A stretch of 64,000 nt of DNA, from positions 1 through 64,000 of the forward strand of contig NZ_AP027144.1 in assembly GCF_027925385.1 (NCBI RefSeq). Reading direction: 5' to 3'. The stretch comes from Methylocystis iwaonis (GTDB lineage: Bacteria > Pseudomonadota > Alphaproteobacteria > Rhizobiales > Beijerinckiaceae). This document shows, piece by piece, positions 1-8,546 of this stretch. Within the stretch, counting starts at the first letter, position 1. Every line of letters begins with the position of its first letter. Position numbers and translations under genes: made by a program. The notes beneath the pieces are model-generated. The model made no database searches, was not told the DNA's origin, and worked only from the letters and a program-made list of their open reading frames with translations.

Positions 1-36
1 ATGCGTTGAAGTTCTACGGCGGTCATGGGACTACCT

Positions 37-74
37 TTGCAAAACCTCTACCTTTTGCAATACGCGTAGCGCTC
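37..74 (-). repeat. Putative recombination site, copy 1
   Basis: Read on the minus strand this 38-bp segment carries a 24-bp near-palindrome (positions 37-60) with arms TTGCAAAA and TTTTGCAA around a GGTAGAG centre. It matches 30614-30651 at 34 of 38 positions by eye, in the same orientation relative to the neighbouring resolvase remnant and cargo gene. Its place just after the cargo gene suggests a serine-recombinase crossover site marking the end of a cassette; that role is inferred. Confidence 0.6.
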
Positions 75-108
75 GATACGGAACGCACGGGGTTGGACGC
101 TGCGCTGG

Positions 109-741
109 TCACTTGCCCAGCATAGAAGGGGGGGAGAGCGGCGGCTCAGGAAAAAGCTGCTCTATCACAGGATTGCCACTCATCATGGCAATCCACCGGC
201 GACTCATGAAGGAGCCTTGCTCAGCTCTCATTGCGGCGTATTCCTCGAACCCGCCGGGAAACTGGATTGCGGCATTTATCTTCGACATTTCCGCGGCGAA
301 CTCTTGGAGTTGATAGGCAGTAAAACGCACCGTTATAAGTTGTTTTTTGCGCGCCCGGGTGGTGGTGATCTGCTCTGGCGCGCTCTTGTCATAATCCCAC
401 ATTCCATGAATGAGAGCGTCTCTGAAATCCTTGTAATGCCGTATTTTCACAAGCTGTTGTTGCAGGATGGCTTTTCGGTCGCCCGTTGCGGCGCTAACGA
501 CGTAGCTTTCCCATAGCGTCAGAATTTTTGTGAACTGCAACTCGTGCAGCTCTTTTGGAGGCTGCGAACCGTCGGCAAAACACAGCACAGTTTGCGAAAA
601 AATTTCGTGTTCGAGAAAGCCCCATTGGGCAACTATATTTCCGATGAAATAGAATTCTCGTTCGGAAAGCTCCGGTTGAAAGCGGAGCGGCAACCGCGCA
701 TCGGAAATGCCGCCGCTGCTATCGTCTGGCGCATCCGTCAT
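109..741 (-). CDS. HEPN-like protein of unknown function
   Basis: This 210-residue soluble protein has no signal peptide or membrane segment. The stretch RDALIHGMW near residue 108 fits the R-x4-H motif of HEPN-fold proteins, a superfamily containing many RNase toxins and phage-defence effectors; the match is by eye only. Its ATG overlaps the stop of the upstream resolvase (ATGA), so it is translationally coupled to that gene. A putative recombination site lies just past its end, so it looks like cassette cargo. It might be a defence or toxin protein, but no partner antitoxin is apparent. Confidence 0.6.
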   Translation of the reverse strand: MTDAPDDSSGGISDARLPLRFQPELSEREFYFIGNIVAQWGFLEHEIFSQTVLCFADGSQPPKELHELQFTKILTLWESYVVSAATGDRKAILQQQLVKIRHYKDFRDALIHGMWDYDKSAPEQITTTRARKKQLITVRFTAYQLQEFAAEMSKINAAIQFPGGFEEYAAMRAEQGSFMSRRWIAMMSGNPVIEQLFPEPPLSPPSMLGK

Positions 742-1288
742 GGTGTGAGCCTCGAAATCGTGCTGCGGTCAACGTTGAAGCGCCGCGCCAAGTCGGCCTG
801 CGTCGCGGTACCTTCGGCAAGGGCCGCAAGCGCCTCCTCCCGCTGATGGCGGGTGAGTTTGCGCGGTCGGCCCATATGGACGCCGCGCGCCTTGGCGCGC
901 TCGCGCCCCTCGCCAGTGCGGGCGGTGATTAAGTCGCGCTCGAACTCCGCGAGGTCGCCCAAGACGGTGAGCATAAGCCGCCCGTGCGGGGTCGTGGTAT
1001 CGGCCCATGCATCATGTAGGGAACGGAACCCGGCCCCGGCCTTCCCCGCGGCGTCGAGGATGTTCAAGAGGTCGCGCGTTGAGCGCGCCAGCCTGTCGAG
1101 GCGGGTCACAAGCAAGGTGTCACCCTCGGCCAGCGCCTTGATGGCGCGCGACAGCTCGCGGCGGTCGCTCTTTGCGCCGCTCTCCGTCTCGCGGAAAACC
1201 TTTCGGCCCTGGCAGCGCGCAACGCCTTCACTTGGGCGACAACGCTCTGGCCGTCGGTCGAGACTCGCGCATAGCCGAAAATCGTCAT
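738..1288 (-). pseudogene. Serine resolvase/invertase, frameshifted
   Basis: The N-terminus (MTIFGYARVSTDGQ, with the nucleophilic Ser) is in one frame and the rest of the catalytic domain (VTRLDRLARSTRDLL, EFERDLI) plus the C-terminal helix-turn-helix in another. The join falls near 1199-1204, where a run expected to read GAAAAGG reads GAAAGG, so loss of one A explains the shift. As written the enzyme is not made whole, unless this is a sequencing error. TTGCAAAAG half-sites lie upstream at 1312-1341, consistent with a res region. The last 45 codons are nearly identical to the fragment at 29402-29539. Confidence 0.85.
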
Positions 1289-1431
1289 GCCGGAATCGTA
1301 GCTTTGCGCGAGACTTTTGCAACAAACTTTTGCACATCGGAAGCCCCTGAAAAACAAGGGCGCGGCCGTTGTTGCGAAAGTCTTCCTATTAGAAAACTCC
1401 GCGTAGTAACACAGATTCAAATAACTAGTTG

Positions 1432-1968
1432 CTATATAACTTTTGTACACGTGACTTTATATGTCTCATACCCACACATTCCGCCGTGTGTTTGGTAAGT
1501 TCTTGTTTTCTTGAATTCTGCGCATCGCTCGGAGGCCCAAGCATCGACATCTTCACCGCATGACAAAAATGTGGAGCCGTTTGGGCAATTTCCGTCGCGC
1601 CTCGTTTCCCCTTGACACACTACGTACTCTACTGACGCTGACGCTCGACCAACGGGAGAAAATAGGGAAGCGCCTATTAGGCCCAACGCAATAGTAAGAA
1701 ATATTCCGCCAATCATCATCTCTCTATTAGACTTAATTTTAAGCTGCTCAAGAACGATTTTGTATTTCAAATCATCAGGAAGGCCAGAAACATCAATATG
1801 CAGATACTCTGCTAAGGCCTCAACGGCATCTAGCCTTTGTGCTTCAGGAACAGATTGAATTACTTTAAGGCGCTCACTCAACCTAGCACGGTACCATAGT
1901 AACGCTACCGCTATGGCAAAAGCGATTAGACCTAGCTCCGTTTTTATACCTAAAATTGCGTCCCACAT
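1432..1968 (-). CDS. Two-TM membrane protein with Cys-rich tail
   Basis: This 178-residue protein is not recognised. It has a membrane segment near residues 12-27, a soluble loop of about 55 residues, a second segment near 84-105 and a C-terminal tail of about 70 residues with six or seven cysteines, including CPNGSTFLSCG and MCGYETYKVTC. Cys spacing suggests disulfides, which would place the tail in the periplasm. Its base composition is lower in G+C than the plasmid backbone, which suggests transfer. It lies between the two recombinase loci and is probably cargo. Confidence 0.6.
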   Translation of the reverse strand: MWDAILGIKTELGLIAFAIAVALLWYRARLSERLKVIQSVPEAQRLDAVEALAEYLHIDVSGLPDDLKYKIVLEQLKIKSNREMMIGGIFLTIALGLIGASLFSPVGRASASVEYVVCQGETRRDGNCPNGSTFLSCGEDVDAWASERCAEFKKTRTYQTHGGMCGYETYKVTCTKVI

Positions 1969-2093
1969 GGTCTCATCCTAAAAACATCGCTTGCTATGTC
2001 GCCTTTAAGAGCTTCGGCGACAACGCGATAGGCTCTCTTTTCGAGTCTCAAAACAGGTCTAAAGAGACCTCGCAGTTACCTTCTGGCTGCGGC

Positions 2094-2795
2094 TCATTTG
2101 GAAAGGTTATTCGCAGTCCGCGCAGCGGGCAAGTAGCGATAGAGCGTCGCGGGAGACACGCCAAGGCGGTCGGCAACCTCAGCGACGGTGATGTCGGGAT
2201 TGGCGAGAAGCGTCCTCGCAACGTCGAGATCGTCTTCGAGCAATTTGGCCGGTCGGCCGCCTGTGCGCCCCATACGCTTCGCAGCTCGAAGCCCCGCGCG
2301 GGTGCGCTCGCGGATGAGGGCACGCTCAAATTCCGCCAAGGCGCTGAACAGGTGAAACACCAAGACGCCTTGCGGCGTCGTCGTATCGAGGGCCTCCGTC
2401 AGGCTTCGAAACCCAATGCCTCGAACCCGCAAGCCCTCGATTGTCTCGATGAGTTGCTTCATCGACCGTGCCAAGCGGTCGAGCTTCCAGACGATGATGG
2501 TGTCACCACTGCGGGCATATTCGAGGGCGTCACGCAGGGCGGGGCGGTCGGCGACAGCTCCCGACATCTGCTCAATGAAAATCTTCTCGCAGCCCGCCTC
2601 CTTGAGCGCGTCCTGCTGCAAGGCGAGGTTCTGGTCGAGCGTCGAAACGCGAGCGTAGCCGATGCGGTATCCGGCTCGGTGAATTTCGCCGTCCTTCCTC
2701 GTCCAAGGATGGCGCGTCGGCTTGTTGCTCGGAGGCGGGTTGCGCTTCTTTCGGGTTGCGGCCTTCTTCGTTGTCGCACTCGGTTTCGAGGCCAT
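2094..2795 (-). CDS. Serine resolvase/invertase family recombinase
   Basis: This intact 233-residue small serine recombinase has a basic leader of about 42 residues, then the resolvase domain (RIGYARVSTLDQN with the catalytic Ser, KLDRLARS, EFERALIRERT) and a C-terminal helix-turn-helix (VAEVADRLGVSPATLYRYL). Such enzymes act as tetramers that cut, rotate and rejoin DNA at paired sites, resolving multimers or moving cassettes. A cluster of TCTCAAAA-type palindromes lies directly upstream and is the likely res site. The basic leader is longer than in Tn3 resolvase (about 185 residues in all) and may not all be translated. Confidence 0.9.
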   Translation of the reverse strand: MASKPSATTKKAATRKKRNPPPSNKPTRHPWTRKDGEIHRAGYRIGYARVSTLDQNLALQQDALKEAGCEKIFIEQMSGAVADRPALRDALEYARSGDTIIVWKLDRLARSMKQLIETIEGLRVRGIGFRSLTEALDTTTPQGVLVFHLFSALAEFERALIRERTRAGLRAAKRMGRTGGRPAKLLEDDLDVARTLLANPDITVAEVADRLGVSPATLYRYLPAARTANNLSK

Positions 2796-2830
2796 AATCT
2801 GCTCTCTCCAATCTCACCCGTATGGTGAGC

Positions 2831-2938
2831 TTTTGAGAGACAGGAATCAAGAATGAGTTTTGAGAGGTAATTTCGTCGGTTTCGGGGGGTGGTGCGTGCG
2901 CCCGCGACGGTCTCTCAAAAACGACTGTTTTCGAGAGA
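2831..2938. promoter_or_regulatory. Putative res site upstream of resolvase
   Basis: The 588-bp gap between the resolvase and the next gene holds repeated resolvase-type half-sites: TTTTGAGAGA at 2831-2840, GTTTTGAGAG at 2857-2866, and a 28-bp imperfect palindrome at 2911-2938 with arms TCTCTCAAAAAC and GTTTTCGAGAGA. Three spaced sites next to a resolvase gene is the classic res arrangement, and the palindrome would be the crossover subsite. The rest of the gap (2939-3384) shows no gene I can support. Confidence 0.55.
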
Positions 2939-3384
2939 GGGCGGGCTGCACCCTTCTCAGAGAGAGCCTGTGTAGCCGCGACGCTTGAGCGCGGCCCGGC
3001 ATATGCAACCGCACCGGCGCTGGTATGAGGGGCCGCCCGTTAAGGGCGGCACTTTGTCGAGACTTGCGGGCACTCTCTATTGAGTTTCCCGCCAGGCGGC
3101 GCAGCCAAACGAGTTTCGTGAACGCTATCGATCCGGGAGCTTTGGCTGTCCGGGGTCTTTCAGCGCACGTCCAAGCGAAAGCTAAGTCTGATGGGCAAAG
3201 CCTCCACGCTTTGTTGGTAGCCCCGGATTTCTAAACTTGGCTTGCTGGCCTGCTAACGGTTTTCGTGACATCATCTTTTCGAATTCAGACTCGGCTAAGA
3301 CGATGGTCGAGCCCACACGAACTGGGTCTCGTCACATTCAATCATGTCTCTCAAGAAATTCTCCAAAATCCGATGGAGTAAGCC

Positions 3385-4794
3385 ATGCGATCGGCTCTGC
3401 CCTGCCTTTCTCTTCTATGCTTTGCCGCTTCTCTGAGTGAAATCCAAGCCGACGAAAGCATTTGCTCAGCTCCGCTACGCCACGCCCTGATGACTGTAAG
3501 ATCATCGGGCGCAAGTGCAGGCTCGAACGCTGCATCGGTAGCCTGGCAGTGCAGCTTTAAATTTTCGAACCATGACGAAGCCATCAACAGCGGTGTTGAT
3601 GTAGGGACGGTCGTTTACGGTGTCCCTCTCAAAGTAGGCGGAAAATTCGACAGGAAACAAGCGGATCAATGGAAAGAACAGAATTGCTCGAAAAACACCC
3701 AAAATGCGTCATTCGAGGGGGCGAGCTATGATTACTTGAGGGAAGTTGCACCGGGAGCAATGAGCGCCTTCGTCACTTGTATACAAGCCCACGCGAGTAC
3801 CAGCGCCCTGAATTGCTCTCTAACCAGAGAGCCTACTGCGCTTACCGTAAAATGGCGGAGATCAGACGGAGAGTCTCCCGCAGCTGCTCCTAAAATCCAT
3901 CGTGTCATGGTTACAAATGGGAGTTGTCAGCCGGGCTTTGGCCCGGGAACCGTTGTAAGTGATGGCGGCATCGGCACACCGTGCACTACAGTAGATAAGA
4001 AAGACCTTTTGATAATGATAGAAACCAGCCGAGGTTTATGTACGACCGTCGCACCTTATCCAAAAAAAGTATTTACTATTGCGGGAAAGCTATCGCTAGA
4101 TGGTGATAGGTCAATCACCTCTGATGTCGTTGAATTTCGCCAAGGCCACGTTATCACTAATGGACATAGCCTTACTGTCACTGCCAATGAGCTCAACATA
4201 TCGGGGACGACTGAAATTATTTCGTTTGACAAGAACGGATCAGCTCGACCGCCGGGAACGCCAGGCGAGTCCGGCGGCACTCTGCTCCTAAAATTTTCCC
4301 ATCTTACCGCAGACAATGATCTCCGCATCGACCTTACAGGCCAAGATGGTGTTGCTGGAGCACCCGGAGCGAACGGCGTACAAGGACCACCCGGCGGCAA
4401 TGCACGCGGTCGTGGCTTGCAAGGGATTCGTGGTTGTGGAGGCGGAAATGACGCAACACCAGGCGGCCAAGGCACCCCAGGAAAGGATGGATCAGCTGGC
4501 GGGAATGGCGGAAATGGGGGAGTCGTCGTAGTTGAACGAACCGGTGCCGATAAGGACGACTCGGAACTGTCTCGGCTTATTATAGTCGGTAAAGAGGGGC
4601 ACACCTTTCCAGGCAAAGGCGGCGCGGGTGGTGCTCGCGGTATCGGCGGACCTGGTGGCCCGGGGGGCCAAGGGGGTGGCGGCCATGATGGATGTGGTGG
4701 CCGTCCTGGAGCAGGTCCCGGTCCTAAGGGGGCGGACGGTGGGAAAGGAACCGATGGCCTCGACGGTAAACCAGGGACCATAACAATCGAATGA
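3385..4794 (+). CDS. Secreted collagen-like repeat protein
   Basis: This 469-residue protein starts with a signal peptide (about residues 1-22, ending near IQADES). A cysteine-containing N-terminal region follows (to about 210), then a beta-rich stretch, and from about residue 290 a glycine-rich C-terminal region with Gly-X-Y runs such as GQDGVAGAPGANG, GGPGGPGGQG and GADGGKGTDGLDG. Bacterial collagen-like proteins form triple-helical surface or secreted stalks used in adhesion. The repeat is interrupted by non-collagenous segments, so it may fold as a Gly-rich beta structure instead. A purine-rich GGAG precedes the ATG. Confidence 0.75.
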   Translation: MRSALPCLSLLCFAASLSEIQADESICSAPLRHALMTVRSSGASAGSNAASVAWQCSFKFSNHDEAINSGVDVGTVVYGVPLKVGGKFDRKQADQWKEQNCSKNTQNASFEGASYDYLREVAPGAMSAFVTCIQAHASTSALNCSLTREPTALTVKWRRSDGESPAAAPKIHRVMVTNGSCQPGFGPGTVVSDGGIGTPCTTVDKKDLLIMIETSRGLCTTVAPYPKKVFTIAGKLSLDGDRSITSDVVEFRQGHVITNGHSLTVTANELNISGTTEIISFDKNGSARPPGTPGESGGTLLLKFSHLTADNDLRIDLTGQDGVAGAPGANGVQGPPGGNARGRGLQGIRGCGGGNDATPGGQGTPGKDGSAGGNGGNGGVVVVERTGADKDDSELSRLIIVGKEGHTFPGKGGAGGARGIGGPGGPGGQGGGGHDGCGGRPGAGPGPKGADGGKGTDGLDGKPGTITIE

Positions 4795-4905
4795 GCCAAG
4801 GAACACCGCAGGAAAAACGGCAGGACTCCGATAAACCCCCTTATGGAACTTCGCTCCTCCTCCTAAAGAGCGGCATTCGCATAACCGGGCAATATGGAAC
4901 TCGCG

Positions 4906-4932
4906 AAGCCCGTCTTCTCCGGCGGGCTTTTC
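4906..4932 (+). terminator. Rho-independent terminator
   Basis: AAGCCCG and CGGGCTT form a stem with a 10-nt loop followed by TTTTCG, about 110 bp after the collagen-like gene. Stem length is modest, so strength is uncertain. Confidence 0.5.
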
Positions 4933-5074
4933 GATTTCGGCGCGTCTCTCAAAACGGTGCGTTTTTTCGGGCGAAATTCACGTTGCGCAATTCTTGAGTT
5001 TTGCACAGCTCTGAGCCCTACGCGAGGGACCCGTAAGGCAGACATCGCATCGGTCATCGTGTAAAAATCCCAGC

Positions 5075-5980
5075 ATGCCAGACTGGGACAAATACAGAAT
5101 CCGCCAAGGTGAAGAGGTCGAGATAACGACCGTCCGGCATATCGCGCATGTACCGACAGCAAAGCGCATAATTGAGGATGGCCGGATCAAGTCTGGGCTT
5201 ATTTACGACAAGAGCCTGCTCAATCGGTCTCGTATCAGCGTGGTCTGGCTTTCGGCGAATACGTGGGCCAATGGCTCCATGTACGGGACCGTCGCCTTCG
5301 AGATTCCTTGGGCCGACATTGTTAACGGTCAAAATATCTATTGGGTAGAGGCCGTCACAGACTACAACCCAACGGCGTTTCGCTTCTTACTGAGCAAGCG
5401 CGATGTAAAATCGCCGCATGCCCAGCCTTATGACCCAGCGCGGGACAACGGCCCGCTTCGTTACCGTGACGGTCGATGGTTCCGCGCGGGCAACCTCACG
5501 TCCGAGTTCATGATCGAGGAAGATATATCTCTCGACCAGAGTACCGCGCTCGATTTCGTCAATCACCACCCAAGGTATTGCAGCTCCGATGGCAGTGCCT
5601 GCGAAGACGTCAGGCAACCGCCGTCGCCGCAGAAGACCGCGGCGCGGATGCTCGCGCATGTCCTTGCGAAAGACCACCACGAAATCGACCGGCTTTGGAA
5701 GCCTCCGGGCGTCAAGGCGGTCTTCACCCCCCTAGAGATCGGGTATAGCGGACTCTGGCTTAGTCTCGCGACCAGAAGGACAGAATTCGGAGGTGCACTA
5801 CGCAATCCAAAATCCTGCACACGCGTCGTGATGGGTGCGCTCGCGTTATACGGCCTCAATCAGGTCGAAGCGGCCCGCAATCTGCTTTCGCTTATCAATT
5901 CCGAAGATCATTTTGAGCGTGCTCTGCTGAAAGCCATCAGACGGCACTTCCGCGAACCGAGATGGAAGCCGGACTGGTGA
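5075..5980 (+). CDS. Possible ADP-ribosyltransferase-fold protein
   Basis: This 301-residue cytoplasmic protein is not clearly assignable. Residues 18-70 (VRHIAHVPTAKRIIEDGRIKS) resemble the opening of DarT/DUF4433-like enzymes, where a His near the first strand binds NAD and is followed by a helix and a short GxIxS-like turn. Residues 139-150 (LTSEFMIEEDISL) resemble the strand carrying the catalytic Glu in that fold. The C-terminal 100 residues are helical and unassigned. If correct it could be a base- or protein-modifying toxin; no macrodomain antitoxin lies beside it. A TCTCTCAAAAC half-site of the upstream resolvase type lies at 4946-4956, before the gene. Confidence 0.55.
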   Translation: MPDWDKYRIRQGEEVEITTVRHIAHVPTAKRIIEDGRIKSGLIYDKSLLNRSRISVVWLSANTWANGSMYGTVAFEIPWADIVNGQNIYWVEAVTDYNPTAFRFLLSKRDVKSPHAQPYDPARDNGPLRYRDGRWFRAGNLTSEFMIEEDISLDQSTALDFVNHHPRYCSSDGSACEDVRQPPSPQKTAARMLAHVLAKDHHEIDRLWKPPGVKAVFTPLEIGYSGLWLSLATRRTEFGGALRNPKSCTRVVMGALALYGLNQVEAARNLLSLINSEDHFERALLKAIRRHFREPRWKPDW

Positions 5981-6139
5981 TGGCATGCTCACAAGCCTAC
6001 GCATTTTTGTCCCAAGGTCCGAATCAAGATAGCTGCGCTAGTCGCAGACGCGAGCGATCTATGGCTGGTTGGGTGGGTTGCGTCCGTGGAGCTCACCTAT
6101 ACGGCGGCCGGCGGCCAAGCGGACCGGGGAGATCACCGT

Positions 6140-6442
6140 ATGCAGGATTTGAAGTGGAGGCGAACATCCTTCAAGCGCCTGGATGGCTCGGTCGACATCA
6201 TGATCGACGATTGGAGCCTATCCGACGGCGGCCTTTCCATTGCACGCCTGTATCGGATCAATGGCGGCCCACAGGACGGTCAATGGGCGTGGTTCGTCCA
6301 GGTCTTCCCTGATGGGGTACCGGGGAATGGCGGGACCAGCTTCGCGGCAACAGGGACGGCGGCGAGGGAGGCTTGCGAACGCCTCCTGCCGGAGCCGATA
6401 CGGGGGCGGCTACAAAGGGCTGATGACGCTGGAGGGGGCTAG
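6140..6442 (+). CDS. Hypothetical protein
   Basis: This roughly 100-residue soluble protein is not recognised. The ATG at 6140 is chosen over the upstream one at 6086 because GGGGAGA sits 8 nt before it. The sequence is well structured (LKWRRTSFKRLDGSVDIMIDD, then YRINGGPQDGQWAWFVQVFPDG and a helical tail with AREACERLLPE). It looks like a small single-domain protein, and composition and codon use support a real gene. No link to neighbours is evident. Confidence 0.55.
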   Translation: MQDLKWRRTSFKRLDGSVDIMIDDWSLSDGGLSIARLYRINGGPQDGQWAWFVQVFPDGVPGNGGTSFAATGTAAREACERLLPEPIRGRLQRADDAGGG

Positions 6443-7111
6443 GTCATTTGATTGTCGCGTGTGGCCATATGATTTGTCGCGCTACACCAGCCCGCCAAGG
6501 GAGCCCCGCGACAGGGAACCCCCTGCCGCGTGACCGAGGAACGGCTATCGAATTTGGGGCGGGACGCGGTTGGCGAGTGGGGGAACAGCTCGGGATCGGC
6601 GAGATCCCGGCCGGGGAACGGCCAAGACACTGGCTGTCCATCGGGGATCCTGTCGAGGCTGGGGGTGGGCCCGGGCCAGCGTAGGCCGCCAGCCTTCGGA
6701 GGCGGCGCGGGCCCGCTAGAAGGCGGCGTAGCGGCCGCCGGCGGCGATCAGCTGCGGATGGGGGCTTGTCGCAAATTCGTAACGAGATCGCGGAAATCCC
6801 AGGGAGTGGCCAATTTTCAGGGATTATTAACTATTTGAAGTCCGAAACAGAGCGCCCGCCGCAGCCTTGTGAAAAGGGTGCCGCGTTTGCCGCTTCGGCG
6901 CAATTGACGAAAAGATAACGTAAGCAAAGTCAACTCGCAACGGCTCCGGTCGCCACGGCGACGAGTGCGTTGCGCGTCGCCGTTCGCGAGCGGTCGGCCG
7001 GGAGCCGGCGTTAATTTATGCCTATTCACATGCTATAAGCGACATAGCGCATGGCAAATGAGCGAGAATCAGCGATTGATGGGGAGCGGCACAATAGTTG
7101 AAGGCTTGGAT
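6443..7111. other. Non-coding, GC-rich stretch
   Basis: I see no supportable gene in these 669 bases. There is a degenerate direct repeat near 6446-6481 (two ATTTGATTGTCGCG-like units). Long frames here have skewed Gly/Arg composition typical of shadow frames. The right end holds the probable promoter of the next regulator, with CTATAAG at about 7032. Confidence 0.5.
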
Positions 7112-7702
7112 ATGGCGAAGAAGTCGCGAGGAGCGGGAAGTCCGCCAGCGAAAGAAGAGCGCAAGGATAGGGGCTACCGGCCGAAAGGACGCGATTACCA
7201 GAAAGAGCGGCAGGAACTGCTACAAAGCTCGGTCGTGAAAAATATCGCAGATCATATCATTCTCGCGACGGAAGCGTCGGGGATGAGGAAGAGCGATTTC
7301 TCGACGTTGGTTCTGGGCATTTCGTATACGCAATTTCGTGAGATCAAGAGGCGTGTGGGAAACCCGACGCTGCAAACGCTGGAAAAGATCGCGTCTGCGC
7401 TAAAAATCACTCTGCCGGAGTTGTTTGAGCCCCCGCCTGCGGTGAAGCGGCGGCAGGCGCCCGCAAATCGCTATGAAGACCATCTGGACGCGCTCGGAGA
7501 AGTGATCTTTGAGCACTGGGAGCGCTCTGGAATGACGAAGCTGGATTTCGCACGGCAAATTAAGCTGTCGCAGCCGCAATTTTATAAGATTCAGAACGGA
7601 ACTGCGCCGGTGCTTCTTTTGACGCTGGTGCGGGTGGCCGAACAATTGGGGATCAGCGTTGCGGAACTGCTCGGGGAAGAGCGGCCGAAGCGCAAAGCGT
7701 GA
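7112..7702 (+). CDS. Double helix-turn-helix (XRE-type) regulator
   Basis: This transcriptional regulator of about 196 residues carries two Cro/C1-type helix-turn-helix domains in tandem. The first runs about residues 43-95 (MRKSDFSTLVLGISYTQF, then LQTLEKIASALKITLPELF). The second runs about 125-185 (MTKLDFARQIKLSQPQFYKI, then LVRVAEQLGISVAELLG). The ATG at 7112 is preferred because GAAGG precedes it; upstream in-frame ATGs at 7058 and 7079 lack a ribosome site. Two copies in one chain suggest it binds a direct or inverted repeat as one unit. It faces the leftward operon that starts near 10832 and may regulate plasmid genes. Confidence 0.8.
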   Translation: MAKKSRGAGSPPAKEERKDRGYRPKGRDYQKERQELLQSSVVKNIADHIILATEASGMRKSDFSTLVLGISYTQFREIKRRVGNPTLQTLEKIASALKITLPELFEPPPAVKRRQAPANRYEDHLDALGEVIFEHWERSGMTKLDFARQIKLSQPQFYKIQNGTAPVLLLTLVRVAEQLGISVAELLGEERPKRKA

Positions 7703-7762
7703 TGGGGAGGGGGCAGGCGCGGGTGGGGGCCTGCGCCGCTCGGCGAGTTGCCATAGGGCCGG

Positions 7763-8032
7763 TCAACAGGGCGCCAGGCGCTTGGCGAGCGCCTCGCACT
7801 TACGGGCCTGTTTCGCGAGCTTGGCTGGCTGCTCTGCCAGCAGTTTGGCAAGGGCGGGCTGTACCCAGGCCGGAATTGCTCGCTCTTGCCGCACCCATTT
7901 ACGAACGAGGCTGACATCGAGGCTTTCGCGGGCGCCCTGCGGATGCAACGGGCCAAGCATTCGAGCAAGGGCGGTTTGCCACTCGGCTCCGGCGAGTAGC
8001 TCGCCGGCGGCGGCGAGGGTCTCGGGGGTCAT
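7763..8032 (-). CDS. Small plasmid protein, HTH-like
   Basis: This 89-residue protein begins MTPETLAAAGELLAGAEWQTALARMLG. It is followed by a segment (SLVRKWVRQERAIPAWVQPALAKLL) that resembles the recognition helix of small HTH proteins common on alphaproteobacterial plasmids. It lacks any export signal. It is the last gene of the leftward group running from 10832. The role is probably DNA binding; the target is unknown. Confidence 0.6.
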   Translation of the reverse strand: MTPETLAAAGELLAGAEWQTALARMLGPLHPQGARESLDVSLVRKWVRQERAIPAWVQPALAKLLAEQPAKLAKQARKCEALAKRLAPC

Positions 8033-8093
8033 GGCGCACGTTCTCCGGAAAGGCGGCGGACGGCCTTAGTCGGCGTCCTTGGATTTGGCTTGG

Positions 8094-8423
8094 TCAATGA
8101 GTTTCAATGTTAAGCTTTCGCTCGACGACTCGCAGTCGTTCGTCGATTTCGCTGATGAGTACGCCGTGACCGACAGCCGAAGAGTGATATTCGACCACGG
8201 CGCGACGTAGACCTACAATTTGGTCGGATAGGCGCTTTTCCTGATCCCCCATACGTTTTTCGATCGTCATTAGGTCGGACGCTACATCGGCGCGAAGGGA
8301 GTGAACTTCAGAGCGCACATCGGCGATTTCCGAGCGCAAGTCCGCGATGTCATCCTTCGTCGCCATCCGTTCGCGCATGTCGCGCAAAAGGTGCAGGATC
8401 AAGTTTTCGGGTTCGTCGGCCAT
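8094..8423 (-). CDS. Coiled-coil protein
   Basis: This 109-residue protein is dominated by heptad patterns (DDIADLRSEIADVRSEVHSLRADVASDL and KRMGDQEKRLSDQIVGLRR), predicting a long coiled coil and hence a dimer or trimer. Proteins of this pattern occur beside phage and plasmid genes with unknown roles. It has no signal peptide. It is encoded on the minus strand between the broken gene at 8547-8889 and the small HTH-like gene at 7763. Confidence 0.65.
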   Translation of the reverse strand: MADEPENLILHLLRDMRERMATKDDIADLRSEIADVRSEVHSLRADVASDLMTIEKRMGDQEKRLSDQIVGLRRAVVEYHSSAVGHGVLISEIDERLRVVERKLNIETH

Positions 8424-8546
8424 TTCAAACCTCTGTGGGCGTGAGGCGCGCCACGGTCCCTATGTAGCGGGACAGCGGCGCTTTTGTCAAATTGCGAGTC
8501 GGGCGTCGATGTTCCGATAAAGCCCGGGCGCGGGCGTGTTCGTCGG

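Noticed and set aside
3025-3234. Plus-strand 69-codon frame
   Set aside because: No ribosome site or family pattern; lies in the gap after the res region.
4056-4799. Minus-strand Pro-rich frame opposite the collagen-like gene
   Set aside because: It is the complement of Gly-X-Y codons (GGN read as NCC), a classic shadow.
6530-6838. Plus-strand 102-codon frame
   Set aside because: Gly/Arg/Ser composition and absence of a start context indicate GC-driven openness only.
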